From Myxococcus dinghuensis (GTDB lineage Bacteria; Myxococcota; Myxococcia; Myxococcales; Myxococcaceae): a stretch of DNA of 64,000 nucleotides. Location of the stretch: positions 1 to 64,000 of the forward strand of contig NZ_JAKCFB010000034.1 of the NCBI RefSeq assembly GCF_024198235.1, written 5' to 3'. Shown here one piece after another: positions 36,778 through 45,647 of this stretch; position 1 is the first letter of the stretch, and every line of letters starts with the position of its first letter. Position numbers and translations under genes: made by a program. The notes below the pieces were generated by a model. The model saw only the letters and a list, made by a program, of their open reading frames with translations. It was not told the DNA's origin and searched no databases.

Positions 36778-38571
36778 CTACCCGCCCAGCCGCGAAATCA
36801 GGAGCTTGCGCTGGAGCATCAGGGCCTCCGGGGCCTTGGTGCCCAGCTGCTCGAAGAAGACCTCCTGGCTCTTGAGCTCGCTCTTCCACTCGTCCTCCTT
36901 GATGGAGGTGGCCTCGGCCACGGCGTCCGCGGGGACGTCCAGGCCCTTGAGGTTGAGGCCCTCGTCCTGGCGCGGCACCCAGCCCAGCAGCGTCTCCTGC
37001 GTGGGGACGCGGCCGTGCACGCGGTTCACGATCCACTCGAGCACGCGCATGTTGTCGCCGAAGCCCGGCCACAGGAACTTGCCGTTCTTGTCCTGCCGGA
37101 ACCAGTTCACCTGGAAGATCTTCGGGAGCTGGCCGATGGACTTCTGCATGTCCAGCCAGTGCTGGAGGTAGTCGCCCATGTGGTAGCCGCAGAAGGGCAG
37201 CATGGCCATGGGGTCGCGGCGCACCACGCCCACCTTGCCGGTGGCGGCGGCCGTCGTCTCACTGCCCATGGTGGCGCCCAGGAACACGCCGTGGGTCCAG
37301 TTGAAGGCCTGGATGACCAGCGGGACGGTGGTGGAGCGGCGACCGCCGAAGATGAGGGCGGAGATGGGCACGCCCATGGGGTCGTTGGCCTTGGGGCTGA
37401 GCACCGGGTTGTTGCTCATGGGCGCGGTGAAGCGGCTGTTGGGGTGCGCCGCCTTCTCCGCGCTGCCCTTCTTCCAGGGCCGGCCCTGCCAGTCCGTGAG
37501 CTCCTCGGGGACCTCGCCGTCCTTGCCCTCCCACCACACGTCGCCGTCCGGCGTCAGGGCCACGTTCGTGAAGAGCGTGTCCTTGGCGATGGTCTCCATC
37601 GCGTTGGGGTTGGTCTTGTAGTTGGTGCCCGGCACCACGCCGAAGTAGCCGGCCTCCGGGTTGATGGCGTACAGCCGGCCATCCGGACCGGGGCGCATCC
37701 AGGCGATGTCGTCGCCCACCGTCTCGACCTTCCAGCCCTTGTACTCGGCCGGAGGGATCATCATCGCGAAGTTCGTCTTGCCGCACGCGGACGGGAAGGC
37801 GGCGGCGACGTAGGTCGTCTCACCCTTGGGGCTCGTCACGCCGAGGATGAGCATGTGCTCGGCGAGCCAGCCCTCCTCGCGGCCCAGGTAGCTGCCGATG
37901 CGCAGCGCGAGGCATTTCTTCCCGAGCAGCACGTTGCCGCCATATCCCGAGCCGAAGCTCCAGATGGTGTTGTCCTGCGGGAAGTGGCAGATGTAGCGGC
38001 GGTCCGGGTTGACGTCGCCGGTGCTGTGCAGGCCGCGGTTGAAGTCGTCGCTGTCGCCCAGCATGTCCAGGGCCTGCTTCCCCATGCGCGCCATGATGCG
38101 CATGTTGAGCACCACGTAGACGCTGTCGGTCAGCTCCACGCCGATCTTCGTGAAGGGGCTGCCGATGGGGCCCATGGCGTAGGGCACCACGTACATCGTC
38201 CGGCCCTTCATGCTGCCGGTGAACAGCTGCTCCAGCTTGGTGTACGCCTCCTCCGGCTCCATCCAGTTGTTGGTGGGGCCCGCGTCCGTCTTGTTCGGCG
38301 TGCAGATGAACGTGAGGTGCTCGACGCGCGCCACGTCGTTCGGGTTGGAGCGGTGCAGGTAGCAGCCCGGGCGCTTCTGCTGGTTGAGGGGGATGAGGAT
38401 GCCCTCGTCCACCGCCTGCTGCGTCAGCCGCTTCTTCTCCTCCTCGGAACCGTCACACCAAACGATGCGGTCCGGCTGGGTCATCTGGGCCATCTGGGCG
38501 ACCCAGGCCAGCAGCGTGGGGTTCTTGGTGGGGGCGTCCGTGCCCACCGCCGCCACTTGCGTCGAAGCCAT
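36778..38571 (-). CDS. pckG: Phosphoenolpyruvate carboxykinase (GTP)
   Basis: 597 residues, the GTP-type length. It converts oxaloacetate to PEP, the first committed step of gluconeogenesis, important in amino-acid-eating myxobacteria. The P-loop is [15 protein letters not shown] with the hyper-reactive Cys (about 259-268), followed by VGDDIAWMR (metal binding), the [11 protein letters not shown] region and the [16 protein letters not shown] and PMSNNPVL segments. The N-terminus has [18 protein letters not shown] for substrate binding. The ATG at 38571 gives the typical start. A TTGACT box (complement of 38697-38702) lies about 126 bases upstream and may be part of the promoter. Confidence 0.97.
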   Translation of the reverse strand: MASTQVAAVGTDAPTKNPTLLAWVAQMAQMTQPDRIVWCDGSEEEKKRLTQQAVDEGILIPLNQQKRPGCYLHRSNPNDVARVEHLTFICTPNKTDAGPTNNWMEPEEAYTKLEQLFTGSMKGRTMYVVPYAMGPIGSPFTKIGVELTDSVYVVLNMRIMARMGKQALDMLGDSDDFNRGLHSTGDVNPDRRYICHFPQDNTIWSFGSGYGGNVLLGKKCLALRIGSYLGREEGWLAEHMLILGVTSPKGETTYVAAAFPSACGKTNFAMMIPPAEYKGWKVETVGDDIAWMRPGPDGRLYAINPEAGYFGVVPGTNYKTNPNAMETIAKDTLFTNVALTPDGDVWWEGKDGEVPEELTDWQGRPWKKGSAEKAAHPNSRFTAPMSNNPVLSPKANDPMGVPISALIFGGRRSTTVPLVIQAFNWTHGVFLGATMGSETTAAATGKVGVVRRDPMAMLPFCGYHMGDYLQHWLDMQKSIGQLPKIFQVNWFRQDKNGKFLWPGFGDNMRVLEWIVNRVHGRVPTQETLLGWVPRQDEGLNLKGLDVPADAVAEATSIKEDEWKSELKSQEVFFEQLGTKAPEALMLQRKLLISRLGG

Positions 38572-38831
38572 GGAAGTATCCTCGTGTCGTCTCAAGGTAG
38601 GGATGTTCGAGTCCGCCAAGAAGGGCGAGCACCCTACCTGCGGGAAGGACGACAAAACTTCTGGAAGGGGCGTCCAAAAGCAACTGGCGTCCGGCAGTCA
38701 ACCGGCCCTCCAGCCGGGGCGCTCCTAATTCCTCTTATCAGCGACCGGGCATCCAGTAGTTGACGGCGCGGTGCGGCAGGGGCTCACCCCATCCTCGGAG
38801 TGACAACAAGTTGGAGGCCCTCCGGGTTTCC

Positions 38832-40778
38832 ATGACCATCGCCATCGTCCTGGGCATCGTCGTCGTCGCGTTGGTGCTGTTCTCCATCGACGCCATCCCC
38901 CTCGAAGTCGCGTCCTTGAGCATCGTGTGCCTCCTGGCGTTGACGGGCGTGTTGACGCCCGCGCGCGCGTTCGAGGGGTTCAGCAACGACACCGTCATCT
39001 TCATCTTCACGCTGTTGGCGATGACCCAGGGGCTCGCCGCCACGGGCGTGGTGCAGTGGGTGGGGCAGCGGCTGGCCTTCTTCGCGCGCTTCGGCCACCA
39101 GACGTTCGTGCTGGCGATGATGGTGTCGGTGGCGGCGTTCTCCGCGTTCATCTCCAACACGGTGACGACGGCGGCCTTCCTGCCGGTGGCGGTGGGGGCG
39201 GCGAACCGGGCGAAGGTGCCCACGAGCAAGGTGCTGCTGCCGCTGGCGTACGCGTCGATGCTGGGCGGCATGGTGCTCTTGTACGGCACGTCCACCAACC
39301 TGGTCATGTCCGCGGCGCTGGAGCGGCTGGGGCAGCGGGGCATCGGCGTGGTGGAGCTGGCGCCGGTGGGGTTGCCGGTGGTGGTGCTGGGCATCGTGCT
39401 GGTGGTGGCGCTGGGGCCGTGGCTCCTGCCCGCGCGGGAGGGCACGGAGGGCGCGGAGGCGTGGACGCTGCGCGACTACCTCACGGAGGCGGTGCTGCCG
39501 GAGGGCTCGCGCTACATCGGCAAGCCGCTGGCGGAGATTTCGGAGGGGCTGGGCGTGCGCGTCATCGGCCTGGTGTGTGACGGGCACGCGGTGTCGGCGG
39601 TGCCCACGCACGTGCTCACCGGCGAGGAGCGGCTGCTGGTGGAGGGCCCGCGCGAGGACATCCTGCGGGTGAAGGACCTGCGCGGCATCGAGCTGCGCCC
39701 GGACGTGCGGCTGTCGGACGCGGAGCTGCGCGACGAGGACACGGCGCTGGTGGAGGCGACGGTGCCGCCGGGCAGCCCGCTGGTGGGGCGGAGCCTGAAG
39801 GAGTCGCTGTTCCTGGAGCGCCACGGCCTGGTGGTCCTGGCGCTGCACCGCCACCCCGCCATCCGCCGCGTCACCAAGCTCCAGCTCCTGGGCCGCATCT
39901 TCGGCGAGCGGCGCATGTCGCTGCTGCCGCTGGCGGTGGGGGACGTGCTGCTCCTGCGCGGGCCGCGGGAGAAGGTGGCGGAGCTGGCGGAAGGGGGCAC
40001 CCTGGTGGTGCTCGGCGGACACGACTACCAGCCGCCGCGCCACGGCAAGGCGCTGCTGGCGGTGGGGCTGTTCCTGGGCGCGCTGGGGGTGGGCTCGCTG
40101 GGGGTGTTGCCGCTGTCGGTGGCGGGGCTCACGGGCATGCTGGCGATGATCGCCACCGGCTGCGTGGACGCGCGCGTCGCGTTCCGCGTGGACTGGCGGG
40201 TGGTGGTGCTCATCGGGTCGATGATGGCGCTGGGGCTCGCCATGGAGGAGAGCGGGGCGGGGCGCTTCCTCGGCGAGCGCGTGGCGACGCTGGGCACCTA
40301 CGGCGGCCCCCGCGCGGTGCTGGGGGTGCTGATGGTGCTGACCATCGTCCTGTCGGCGCCCATGAGCAACCAGGCCGCGGCGCTGGTGGTGCTGCCGGTG
40401 GCGCTCAACGCCGCCCAGCAACTGGGCGTGGACGCCCGGCCCTTCGCCATGGGCGTGACGCTGGCGGCCAGCTGCTCCTTCATCACCCCGCTGGAGCCCA
40501 GCTGCGTGCTCGTCTACGGCCCCGGCCACTACCGCTTCACGGACTTCTTCCGGCTGGGCACGCCGCTGACGGCCGCGCTGCTCGTCGTGCTGACGGTGAT
40601 GGTGCCGTGGGTGTGGCCCTTCGAGGCGGGCCGGAAGCCGCGGCCCTCAGTGGATGGCGGCGCGCAGGCCCACGTCGTCGAGCACCCGCGCCTCGTGCGC
40701 GAGCAGCGTCTCCAGCCGCTCCCGCACCCGGGCCTCGTCGTCGCCGGAGGCGGTGACGGCCAGCCGGAAGAAGAGTGA
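38832..40778 (+). CDS. SLC13-type transporter with two central TrkA-C domains
   Basis: 648 residues from the ATG at 38832. N-terminal helices (IAIVLGIVVVALVLFSID, VFIFTLLAMTQGLAATGVV-like) are followed by the conserved FISNTVTTAAFLPVAVG and GMVLLYGTSTNLVMSA substrate loops. Two TrkA-C/RCK-C regulatory domains (about 210-290 and 310-395) come next, then more helices with SAPMSNQAAALVVLP and SCSFITPLEPSCVLVYGPG. This is the standard layout for predicted sodium-coupled anion (sulfate or dicarboxylate) transporters. The last ~44 residues (from SVDGGAQAHVVEH) are low-complexity and antisense to miaE, with which the gene overlaps by 132 bases. Confidence 0.88.
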   Translation: MTIAIVLGIVVVALVLFSIDAIPLEVASLSIVCLLALTGVLTPARAFEGFSNDTVIFIFTLLAMTQGLAATGVVQWVGQRLAFFARFGHQTFVLAMMVSVAAFSAFISNTVTTAAFLPVAVGAANRAKVPTSKVLLPLAYASMLGGMVLLYGTSTNLVMSAALERLGQRGIGVVELAPVGLPVVVLGIVLVVALGPWLLPAREGTEGAEAWTLRDYLTEAVLPEGSRYIGKPLAEISEGLGVRVIGLVCDGHAVSAVPTHVLTGEERLLVEGPREDILRVKDLRGIELRPDVRLSDAELRDEDTALVEATVPPGSPLVGRSLKESLFLERHGLVVLALHRHPAIRRVTKLQLLGRIFGERRMSLLPLAVGDVLLLRGPREKVAELAEGGTLVVLGGHDYQPPRHGKALLAVGLFLGALGVGSLGVLPLSVAGLTGMLAMIATGCVDARVAFRVDWRVVVLIGSMMALGLAMEESGAGRFLGERVATLGTYGGPRAVLGVLMVLTIVLSAPMSNQAAALVVLPVALNAAQQLGVDARPFAMGVTLAASCSFITPLEPSCVLVYGPGHYRFTDFFRLGTPLTAALLVVLTVMVPWVWPFEAGRKPRPSVDGGAQAHVVEHPRLVREQRLQPLPHPGLVVAGGGDGQPEEE

Positions 40779-41273
40779 CTGGTGCCCGTCCTCGGACTGG
40801 GCCAGCTCCCCGTAGAAGCGGGCGAGCGCCGGGTCCGTGAGGCCCTCGGCCAGCAGGGACAGCCGCTCACAGGAGCGCGCCTCGATGATGGCGGCCACGA
40901 GCAGCCGGTCCACCCGCCGCTCCAGCGCCGGGGTGCGCACCAGCTTCTGGAGGCCCTGGGCGTACGGGTCCCCCGCGTCCTTCGTCAGCGTCAGGCCGCG
41001 CGCGGCCATCAGGTCCAGCACGCGGGCCAGGTGCGCGGACTCCTCGCGCGCCAGCCGCGCCATCTGCGCCGGCAGGTCCGGCAGGTCCGGGTACGCCTGG
41101 AGCATGGACAGGGCGTTGGCCGCGGCCTTCTTCTCGCAGTGGGCGTGGTCCACCAACACCGCGTCGAAGTGCTCGAGCGCCAGGGGCAGCCAGCGGGGGT
41201 CCGTGGCGCGGTGGAGGATGACGGGGCCCTCTCCGGAGAGGGGACGGCGGGACGGCGTGGGACGGCTGCTCAT
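40647..41273 (-). CDS. miaE: tRNA-(ms2io6A37)-hydroxylase MiaE-like
   Basis: 208 residues, ferritin-like diiron fold. The six ligands can be read from the helices: Glu in HAHCEKKAAANA, Glu and His in AREESAHLARV, Glu in IIEARSCERL, and Glu and His in AQSEDGHQSLFF. MiaE hydroxylates the isopentenyl side chain of modified A37 in certain tRNAs, using oxygen. It is the second-to-last gene facing the SLC13 transporter and overlaps its 3' end by 132 bases. Confidence 0.93.
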   Translation of the reverse strand: MSSRPTPSRRPLSGEGPVILHRATDPRWLPLALEHFDAVLVDHAHCEKKAAANALSMLQAYPDLPDLPAQMARLAREESAHLARVLDLMAARGLTLTKDAGDPYAQGLQKLVRTPALERRVDRLLVAAIIEARSCERLSLLAEGLTDPALARFYGELAQSEDGHQSLFFRLAVTASGDDEARVRERLETLLAHEARVLDDVGLRAAIH

Positions 41274-41315
41274 GGGCGGCGCGGACTGTAGGGCATTCCC
41301 GTCCGGGCCGGCGAA

Positions 41316-42152
41316 CTACTCCACCAGCACCAGCCGCCACGTCCGGCCGGCCAGGTAGCCCACCTTGCGGGCGATGCGCGCGGTGCTCTCGTCGCGCTCG
41401 TCGATGCGCAGCGTGAGCCGGGGCAGCGACGACAGCAGGTGCCGGGAGATCTGCCCCAGGCACAGCAGGGCATGGCCCTTCCCGCGCTCGGCGGGGAGCG
41501 TGTACAGGCCCTCCAGCTCCGCGCCGTACTGGGAGCGGCTGCCGATGTCGACCTTGAACACCAGCGCGCCGTTCTCCTCCAGCACGTAGGTGCGGCGCTG
41601 GCGCACGCGCTGGACGACGCGCGCCTCGTACCCGCGCGGGTCCTCCGACAGCGGGTCGCGCTCCAGCGCCTCGCGCACGTAGCCCTGCGCCAGCGGCAGG
41701 AGCCGGGGCAGGTCCTCCTCGCGCGCCAGGCGCAGCAGCGGGTTGGTGAAGGGCCCCAGGTCGTCCGCGGACACGGCGAACAGCCGCTGCGTGCGCGACA
41801 GGCGGGGCTTGCCCGGGGACAGGCTGCGCAGGAGCGCGTCCACCGACGCCTTGTCGCCCACCGTGGCGCGCAGGCGCAGCGACGAGGCGAGCGCGTCCGC
41901 GATGACGCTGGTGGCGCTGGCGTCGCTGGCGCTGGGCACCACGAGCCCGCCCTCGCCGCCCACGAACACGGCCGCGGTGAGCGCCTTGTTGTCGAAGCGG
42001 CCGTAGTAGGCGAAGGGCACCCGCCCCCGGGCGTGGATGCCGAACTCCTCCAGCAGGCCCAGCAGGTAGAGGTTGTGGACCGGGTCCTTCGCAAGCAACG
42101 CCCGCAGGGCATCCGCGTCCTGAGGGCCAAGCTGTTCGACGGAGACGGGCAT
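41316..42152 (-). CDS. GNAT-family N-acetyltransferase with an N-terminal extra domain
   Basis: 278 residues. The N-terminal half (DADALRALLAKDPVHNLYLL, LLEEFGI) has the DUF4081-like pattern often fused ahead of a GNAT fold. The C-terminal half is the GNAT core with KVDIGSRSQYGAELEGLYTL, PAERGKGHALLCLGQI (the acetyl-CoA pyrophosphate loop R-G-K-G-H-A) and LRIDERDESTARI. The substrate is unknown. It lies 42 bases from both neighbours on the same strand and could be cotranscribed with miaE. Confidence 0.87.
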   Translation of the reverse strand: MPVSVEQLGPQDADALRALLAKDPVHNLYLLGLLEEFGIHARGRVPFAYYGRFDNKALTAAVFVGGEGGLVVPSASDASATSVIADALASSLRLRATVGDKASVDALLRSLSPGKPRLSRTQRLFAVSADDLGPFTNPLLRLAREEDLPRLLPLAQGYVREALERDPLSEDPRGYEARVVQRVRQRRTYVLEENGALVFKVDIGSRSQYGAELEGLYTLPAERGKGHALLCLGQISRHLLSSLPRLTLRIDERDESTARIARKVGYLAGRTWRLVLVE

Positions 42153-42193
42153 GAACGGTGGGGGGCTCGCGAAACCTTACGCAAAACCGGCCG

Positions 42194-42844
42194 TCACCGG
42201 CCAGTCTCCTCCGGTACGCGGAACTCGAAGGGGTACACCACCGTCGCCTTCCCCCCCCGGGAGGGGGTGGAAAACCGGACGTCCAGCAGGGAGTCCTGCA
42301 CACACGCCTGGACCATCGGGTCCGGGATGGTGCTCGACAGCACCTCCCCACCCCCCAGGTCCCCCTTCCCGTCCTCGCCCCGGGCCTCCACCTGGAAGCG
42401 CAGCTTCACCGTCTGTGACCCCCGGTTCCGCTGTGCGGAATCCTGGAAACATTGCTGCACGAGCGGAGTCACGGCGCGCAGGGCGGCCCGGACGTCCTCC
42501 GGGCGCAGGTCCCCCTGGGTGGACTCGATGACGGGCTCCACCTCCACCACGCGCCGGGGGTCGGGCTTCCCGGGGCCGGGCAGCACCGGGACGGCGGACT
42601 GGGGGGAGGGGAAGGCGGGGGGCGGCACGACGGGCGCGGACGGGGACTCCGGCGGAGAGGGCTCGGAGGGCACCGGTTCCGACGGGGGCGGGGGGGACGG
42701 CGTCCGCTCGGGCGGCGCGGTGGGTTCGGAAGGGGGGACGCGGGAGGGCTCCAGCAGCCAGGAGGACACGGCCGCGACGAGCACGAGGAGGCCCAGGCAG
42801 GCCAGGGGGAGGACGAGCCAGCGGATGGTGGAGCGGTGGGACAT
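42194..42844 (-). CDS. Membrane-anchored Pro-rich protein with an AgmX/PglI C-terminal domain
   Basis: 216 residues. One transmembrane helix (IRWLVLPLACLGLLVLVAAV) is followed by a ~60-residue Pro/Ser/Glu linker made of PSEP and PSPPPP repeats. The C-terminal ~105 residues match the AgmX/PglI domain: LVQQCFQDSAQRNRGSQTVK, a Gly-rich turn, IPDPMVQACVQDSLLDVRFS and GGKATVVYPFEF. In Myxococcus AgmX and PglI take part in adventurous gliding; the TonB-like layout suggests a periplasmic reach from the inner membrane. This protein is shorter than AgmX and its own role is not known. Confidence 0.8.
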   Translation of the reverse strand: MSHRSTIRWLVLPLACLGLLVLVAAVSSWLLEPSRVPPSEPTAPPERTPSPPPPSEPVPSEPSPPESPSAPVVPPPAFPSPQSAVPVLPGPGKPDPRRVVEVEPVIESTQGDLRPEDVRAALRAVTPLVQQCFQDSAQRNRGSQTVKLRFQVEARGEDGKGDLGGGEVLSSTIPDPMVQACVQDSLLDVRFSTPSRGGKATVVYPFEFRVPEETGR

Positions 42845-43160
42845 GGACGCGCGCGCGGGACGCCTGGGGGCGCCCCTCCCGCGAAGGTATGCCTCAGTCC
42901 TCGGGGGGATGCACCCACTCCGGAGCGCGCGCGGCCCGTGCCTCGCTGGAAGTCGGCGGGCCCCGGCGGGAGGAACGCGCGGAGTGCGAGCCTAGCACGC
43001 TTTCGCGAAGGGCCCTGGCGCGGGCCCGCCTGGGAAACGGACTCTCTCGTTTCGTTGGAACAGTAGCAACTCCGTCACGGGAAACGCGGGCGCGTGCTTC
43101 AATCGCCCGCGGAGGGAGCGCGCGTCGACGCGGGGCTCCCCGTGAAAGCGAGAGAACGTC
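42845..43160. other. 316-base divergent region without a gene
   Basis: It separates the AgmX-like gene (minus) from a Cys-rich lipoprotein gene (plus). Nothing coding is credible. A relatively AT-rich patch around 43045-43075 (TCTCTCGTTTCGTTGGAACA) is the likeliest promoter area for the lipoprotein gene. No repeats or clear hexamers are seen. Confidence 0.4.
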
Positions 43161-43556
43161 ATGAAGCGGTATTCCGGAGTCCTGGTGGCATGGGGGGTGT
43201 TGGTCCTGGCGGCGTGTGGTGGGGCGGGGCCGGCCGAGTCGGCGGAGGGGCTGGCGCAGTCGGAGGCCGCCATCGTGTCGTGTTCGGCGGAGTGCGCGTC
43301 GGGGTTCCAGTTGTCGTGTCTGGGGGAGACGTGCTCGGCCTCCAACGGCGCCTATGTGGAGTGCGACGGCGCGTACCAGTTCTGCGAGCCGTCGCAGCCG
43401 GAGCCGGCGTGCCTGCTGCTGTCCAACCACTGCGGGAACATCGCGGGCACGGCGTGCTCGCGCAACGCCACGCGCGAGTGCTGCCTCGACGGGCAGCTCA
43501 CGGGGGACTGCTTCTGCTCGTTCAACAAGTGGGCCTGCTCGGTGCAGCGCCCGTAG
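43161..43556 (+). CDS. Cys-rich lipoprotein of unknown function
   Basis: 131 residues. Lipobox in LVLAACGGAG (Cys19), then a mature domain with about 14 cysteines (VSCSAECASG, LSCLGETCS, VECDG, FCEP, ACLL, HCGN, ACSR, ECCLD, DCFCS, ACSV). This spacing predicts a disulfide-knotted surface domain. No family is recognised; it belongs to the broad set of myxobacterial Cys-rich surface proteins. It is convergent with the patatin gene. Confidence 0.72.
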   Translation: MKRYSGVLVAWGVLVLAACGGAGPAESAEGLAQSEAAIVSCSAECASGFQLSCLGETCSASNGAYVECDGAYQFCEPSQPEPACLLLSNHCGNIAGTACSRNATRECCLDGQLTGDCFCSFNKWACSVQRP

Positions 43557-43570
43557 TCGCGGTCGCGCCG

Positions 43571-43596
43571 GCCCCGGCGTCTCGAGTCGCCGGGGC
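43571..43596. terminator. Hairpin between convergent genes
   Basis: GCCCCGGCG (43571-43579), loop TCTCGAGT, CGCCGGGGC (43588-43596): a perfect 9-bp stem located 15 bases after the lipoprotein stop and 12 bases beyond the patatin stop. It serves either direction. Confidence 0.65.
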
Positions 43597-43607
43597 TGGT
43601 GGTCGCC

Positions 43608-45446
43608 TCAATCGCAGGAGCGCTGCTCGGGCTTGCCCTGGGTGCACTGGCCCTCGGGTGGGAAGCTCGCCTCGGCCTCGGCCACCGCCGCGTCCGCGGC
43701 CTTCGCGCACTCCGCCTGGGCGATGCCGCCGCGGATCTCGAACAAGCGGAGCACCTCCTGGCAACGGGCCTGGAACGTCCTCACGCCCTCCTTGAAGAGG
43801 GGCCGCATCACCTTCGGGGAGAAGGCATAGCCGTTGGCGGTCGCCAGGGCGGACTCGGGGCGGAACATCCACGACGTGCGCCAGCTCGACGCCACCTGCT
43901 CGAAGCGCGCCGGGCCCAGCCACATGCTGGTCGCGGCGGGCAGCGCCCGGGCCTCCGGTGGCACGAAGCCCGTGCCCGCGCGGCGGCAGAAGGACTCGGC
44001 GCCGGGGCGGGACTCCACGGCCTGCAGCCGCGCCTCGCAGACGTTGTACTCGGCGAAGCGCCGGCCCACCGCGGCCAGCTCTCCCTGCTGCACCTCGCCC
44101 ACGCGCGGCTGGGCCACGAACAGGTCGATGGTGCGCATCAGCGTGTCGACGGCGTTGCCCGGGGGCCCCTCGGGCGAGGGGTCCACCCCGCCCGTCGAGA
44201 TGACCAGCACGCGCTCGGCGCCGCGCTGGACGGCCTGGAGCAGCGGCAGCCCGGAGCGCACGCCGCCGTCGAGGAACGTGCCCGGGTGGCGGCCGGTGCG
44301 GGAGGGCACCCAGCCGACGGGCTCCGCGAGCACGGGCTCGACGATGGAGGCCACCGCCGCGTTGATGACGCCCTCCACGCGCTGGGCCTCCGTGGCGTTG
44401 GGGGCGAAGTCCTCCGGGTCCTGGTCGCTGATGCCGTAGACGTCACCGGTGTCGAAGTCCACGCTGACCGTCACCAGCTCCGTGCCGTTGGTGAGCTGGG
44501 CGGGCACCATCGCCGAGCGCAGCTTCTGGTAGACGCCGTCGAAGCGGACGAGGCCGCGCACGTCCGTGGCGATCTTCCAGATCCACGTCGAGTTGACGCA
44601 GTACAGGTCCGACTCCACCGAGCACGTGTAGTTGTCGAGCAGGACCTTGCGCGCGCGCGCCTCCTGGCCGGGCGTGTGGAACAGGTCGACCAGGGCGCTG
44701 ATGAGCGCGCCGGTGCTGGTGCCCGCGGCCAGGTCGATGCGCGCGTCGCCGCAGCCCTGGGGCGCGGGCTTGCCCCGGCACTGCTCCAGCACGCCGAGCA
44801 GCCGCCACATGATGCCCGCGCTGAACGCGCCGTTGGCGCCGCCGCCGCTGAGGACCACCGCGTTGGACGGGCGCCCGAGCGTGCGGCCCCACTTGCGCGC
44901 GCTCACGGACCGCGCGGCGGACTCCGCGCCCTCGAGGATGCCGCGCTCGGTGGGGAACGGCTCCAGGGGCGCGGCGAGCGCGTCGCCCAGCACCATGAGC
45001 GACGGGGCGATGCCCAGGGTGTTGGCGAGGAAGCGCTGCGCGTCGACCTCGAGCGCGTCCGGGGTGTTGGGGTCCACGGCCTTGGGCGCGGAGGGCAGGC
45101 CCCAGGGGGCCTCGCGCGCCACGCGGGTGAGGAAGGTGTCGTAGCAGGCGCGGTTGTCGCCGCCCGCGGTGTCGCGCAGGCAGGCCAGCTGCTCGAGGAC
45201 GAGCTGGGGGGAGCGGCCCAGCTCGGACATCCACTTCGCCACCTCCGCGGGGTTCGCGTAGGCGTCCACCAGGTGCGAGCGCGTCAGCCGCGCCACGCGC
45301 TCGCGGATGGGGATGGGCAGCGGCGGGTTCTTCACCTCCGAGGGCTTGTTCAGCTCCGAGAGGATGTAGTCCGTCCGCAGGAAGCAGCCGCTCGACACAA
45401 CCGCCAGCGCCGAGAGGCACAGCAGGTACGTGGTACGCCGGTTCAA
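43608..45446 (-). CDS. Patatin-like phospholipase lipoprotein
   Basis: 612 residues from a TTG at 45446, chosen because it directly begins the signal NRRTTYLLCLSALAVVSSGC with lipobox Cys20. A helical region (about 30-160) precedes the patatin fold: VVLSGGGANGAFSAGIMWRL (oxyanion hole), the nucleophile in LAAGTSTGALISALV (Gly-Thr-Ser-Thr-Gly) and the catalytic Asp in TFLDGGVRSGLPL. The Ser-Asp dyad is intact, so lipid acyl hydrolase activity is expected at the envelope or outside. The C-terminal ~150 residues are extra. The protein may have Cys bridges in the middle (YTCSVESDLYC). Confidence 0.9.
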   Translation of the reverse strand: MNRRTTYLLCLSALAVVSSGCFLRTDYILSELNKPSEVKNPPLPIPIRERVARLTRSHLVDAYANPAEVAKWMSELGRSPQLVLEQLACLRDTAGGDNRACYDTFLTRVAREAPWGLPSAPKAVDPNTPDALEVDAQRFLANTLGIAPSLMVLGDALAAPLEPFPTERGILEGAESAARSVSARKWGRTLGRPSNAVVLSGGGANGAFSAGIMWRLLGVLEQCRGKPAPQGCGDARIDLAAGTSTGALISALVDLFHTPGQEARARKVLLDNYTCSVESDLYCVNSTWIWKIATDVRGLVRFDGVYQKLRSAMVPAQLTNGTELVTVSVDFDTGDVYGISDQDPEDFAPNATEAQRVEGVINAAVASIVEPVLAEPVGWVPSRTGRHPGTFLDGGVRSGLPLLQAVQRGAERVLVISTGGVDPSPEGPPGNAVDTLMRTIDLFVAQPRVGEVQQGELAAVGRRFAEYNVCEARLQAVESRPGAESFCRRAGTGFVPPEARALPAATSMWLGPARFEQVASSWRTSWMFRPESALATANGYAFSPKVMRPLFKEGVRTFQARCQEVLRLFEIRGGIAQAECAKAADAAVAEAEASFPPEGQCTQGKPEQRSCD

Positions 45447-45647
45447 GATGGCCCCCGTCGGGAGTGAGGGGCGGAAGGCGGGACGAAGGTGTCCGGAGGG
45501 CCTCCGCGTCACAGGTGCAATCCCGACGTTATCGCATGCGGCTCCCATGCGCGGGCCCCGAGTTCCGGGCGCGGCGACGCCCCGCTCACGGGCGACCGGC
45601 AGGTCCGGCCGCGCGCGTGGCGGGGCGTGGAGCCCGCGGGGAAGGCC

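Noticed and set aside
38572-38831. Riboswitch or leader peptide upstream of pckG and the SLC13 gene
   Set aside because: No conserved riboswitch core or convincing short ORF was seen; only a possible TTGACT box.
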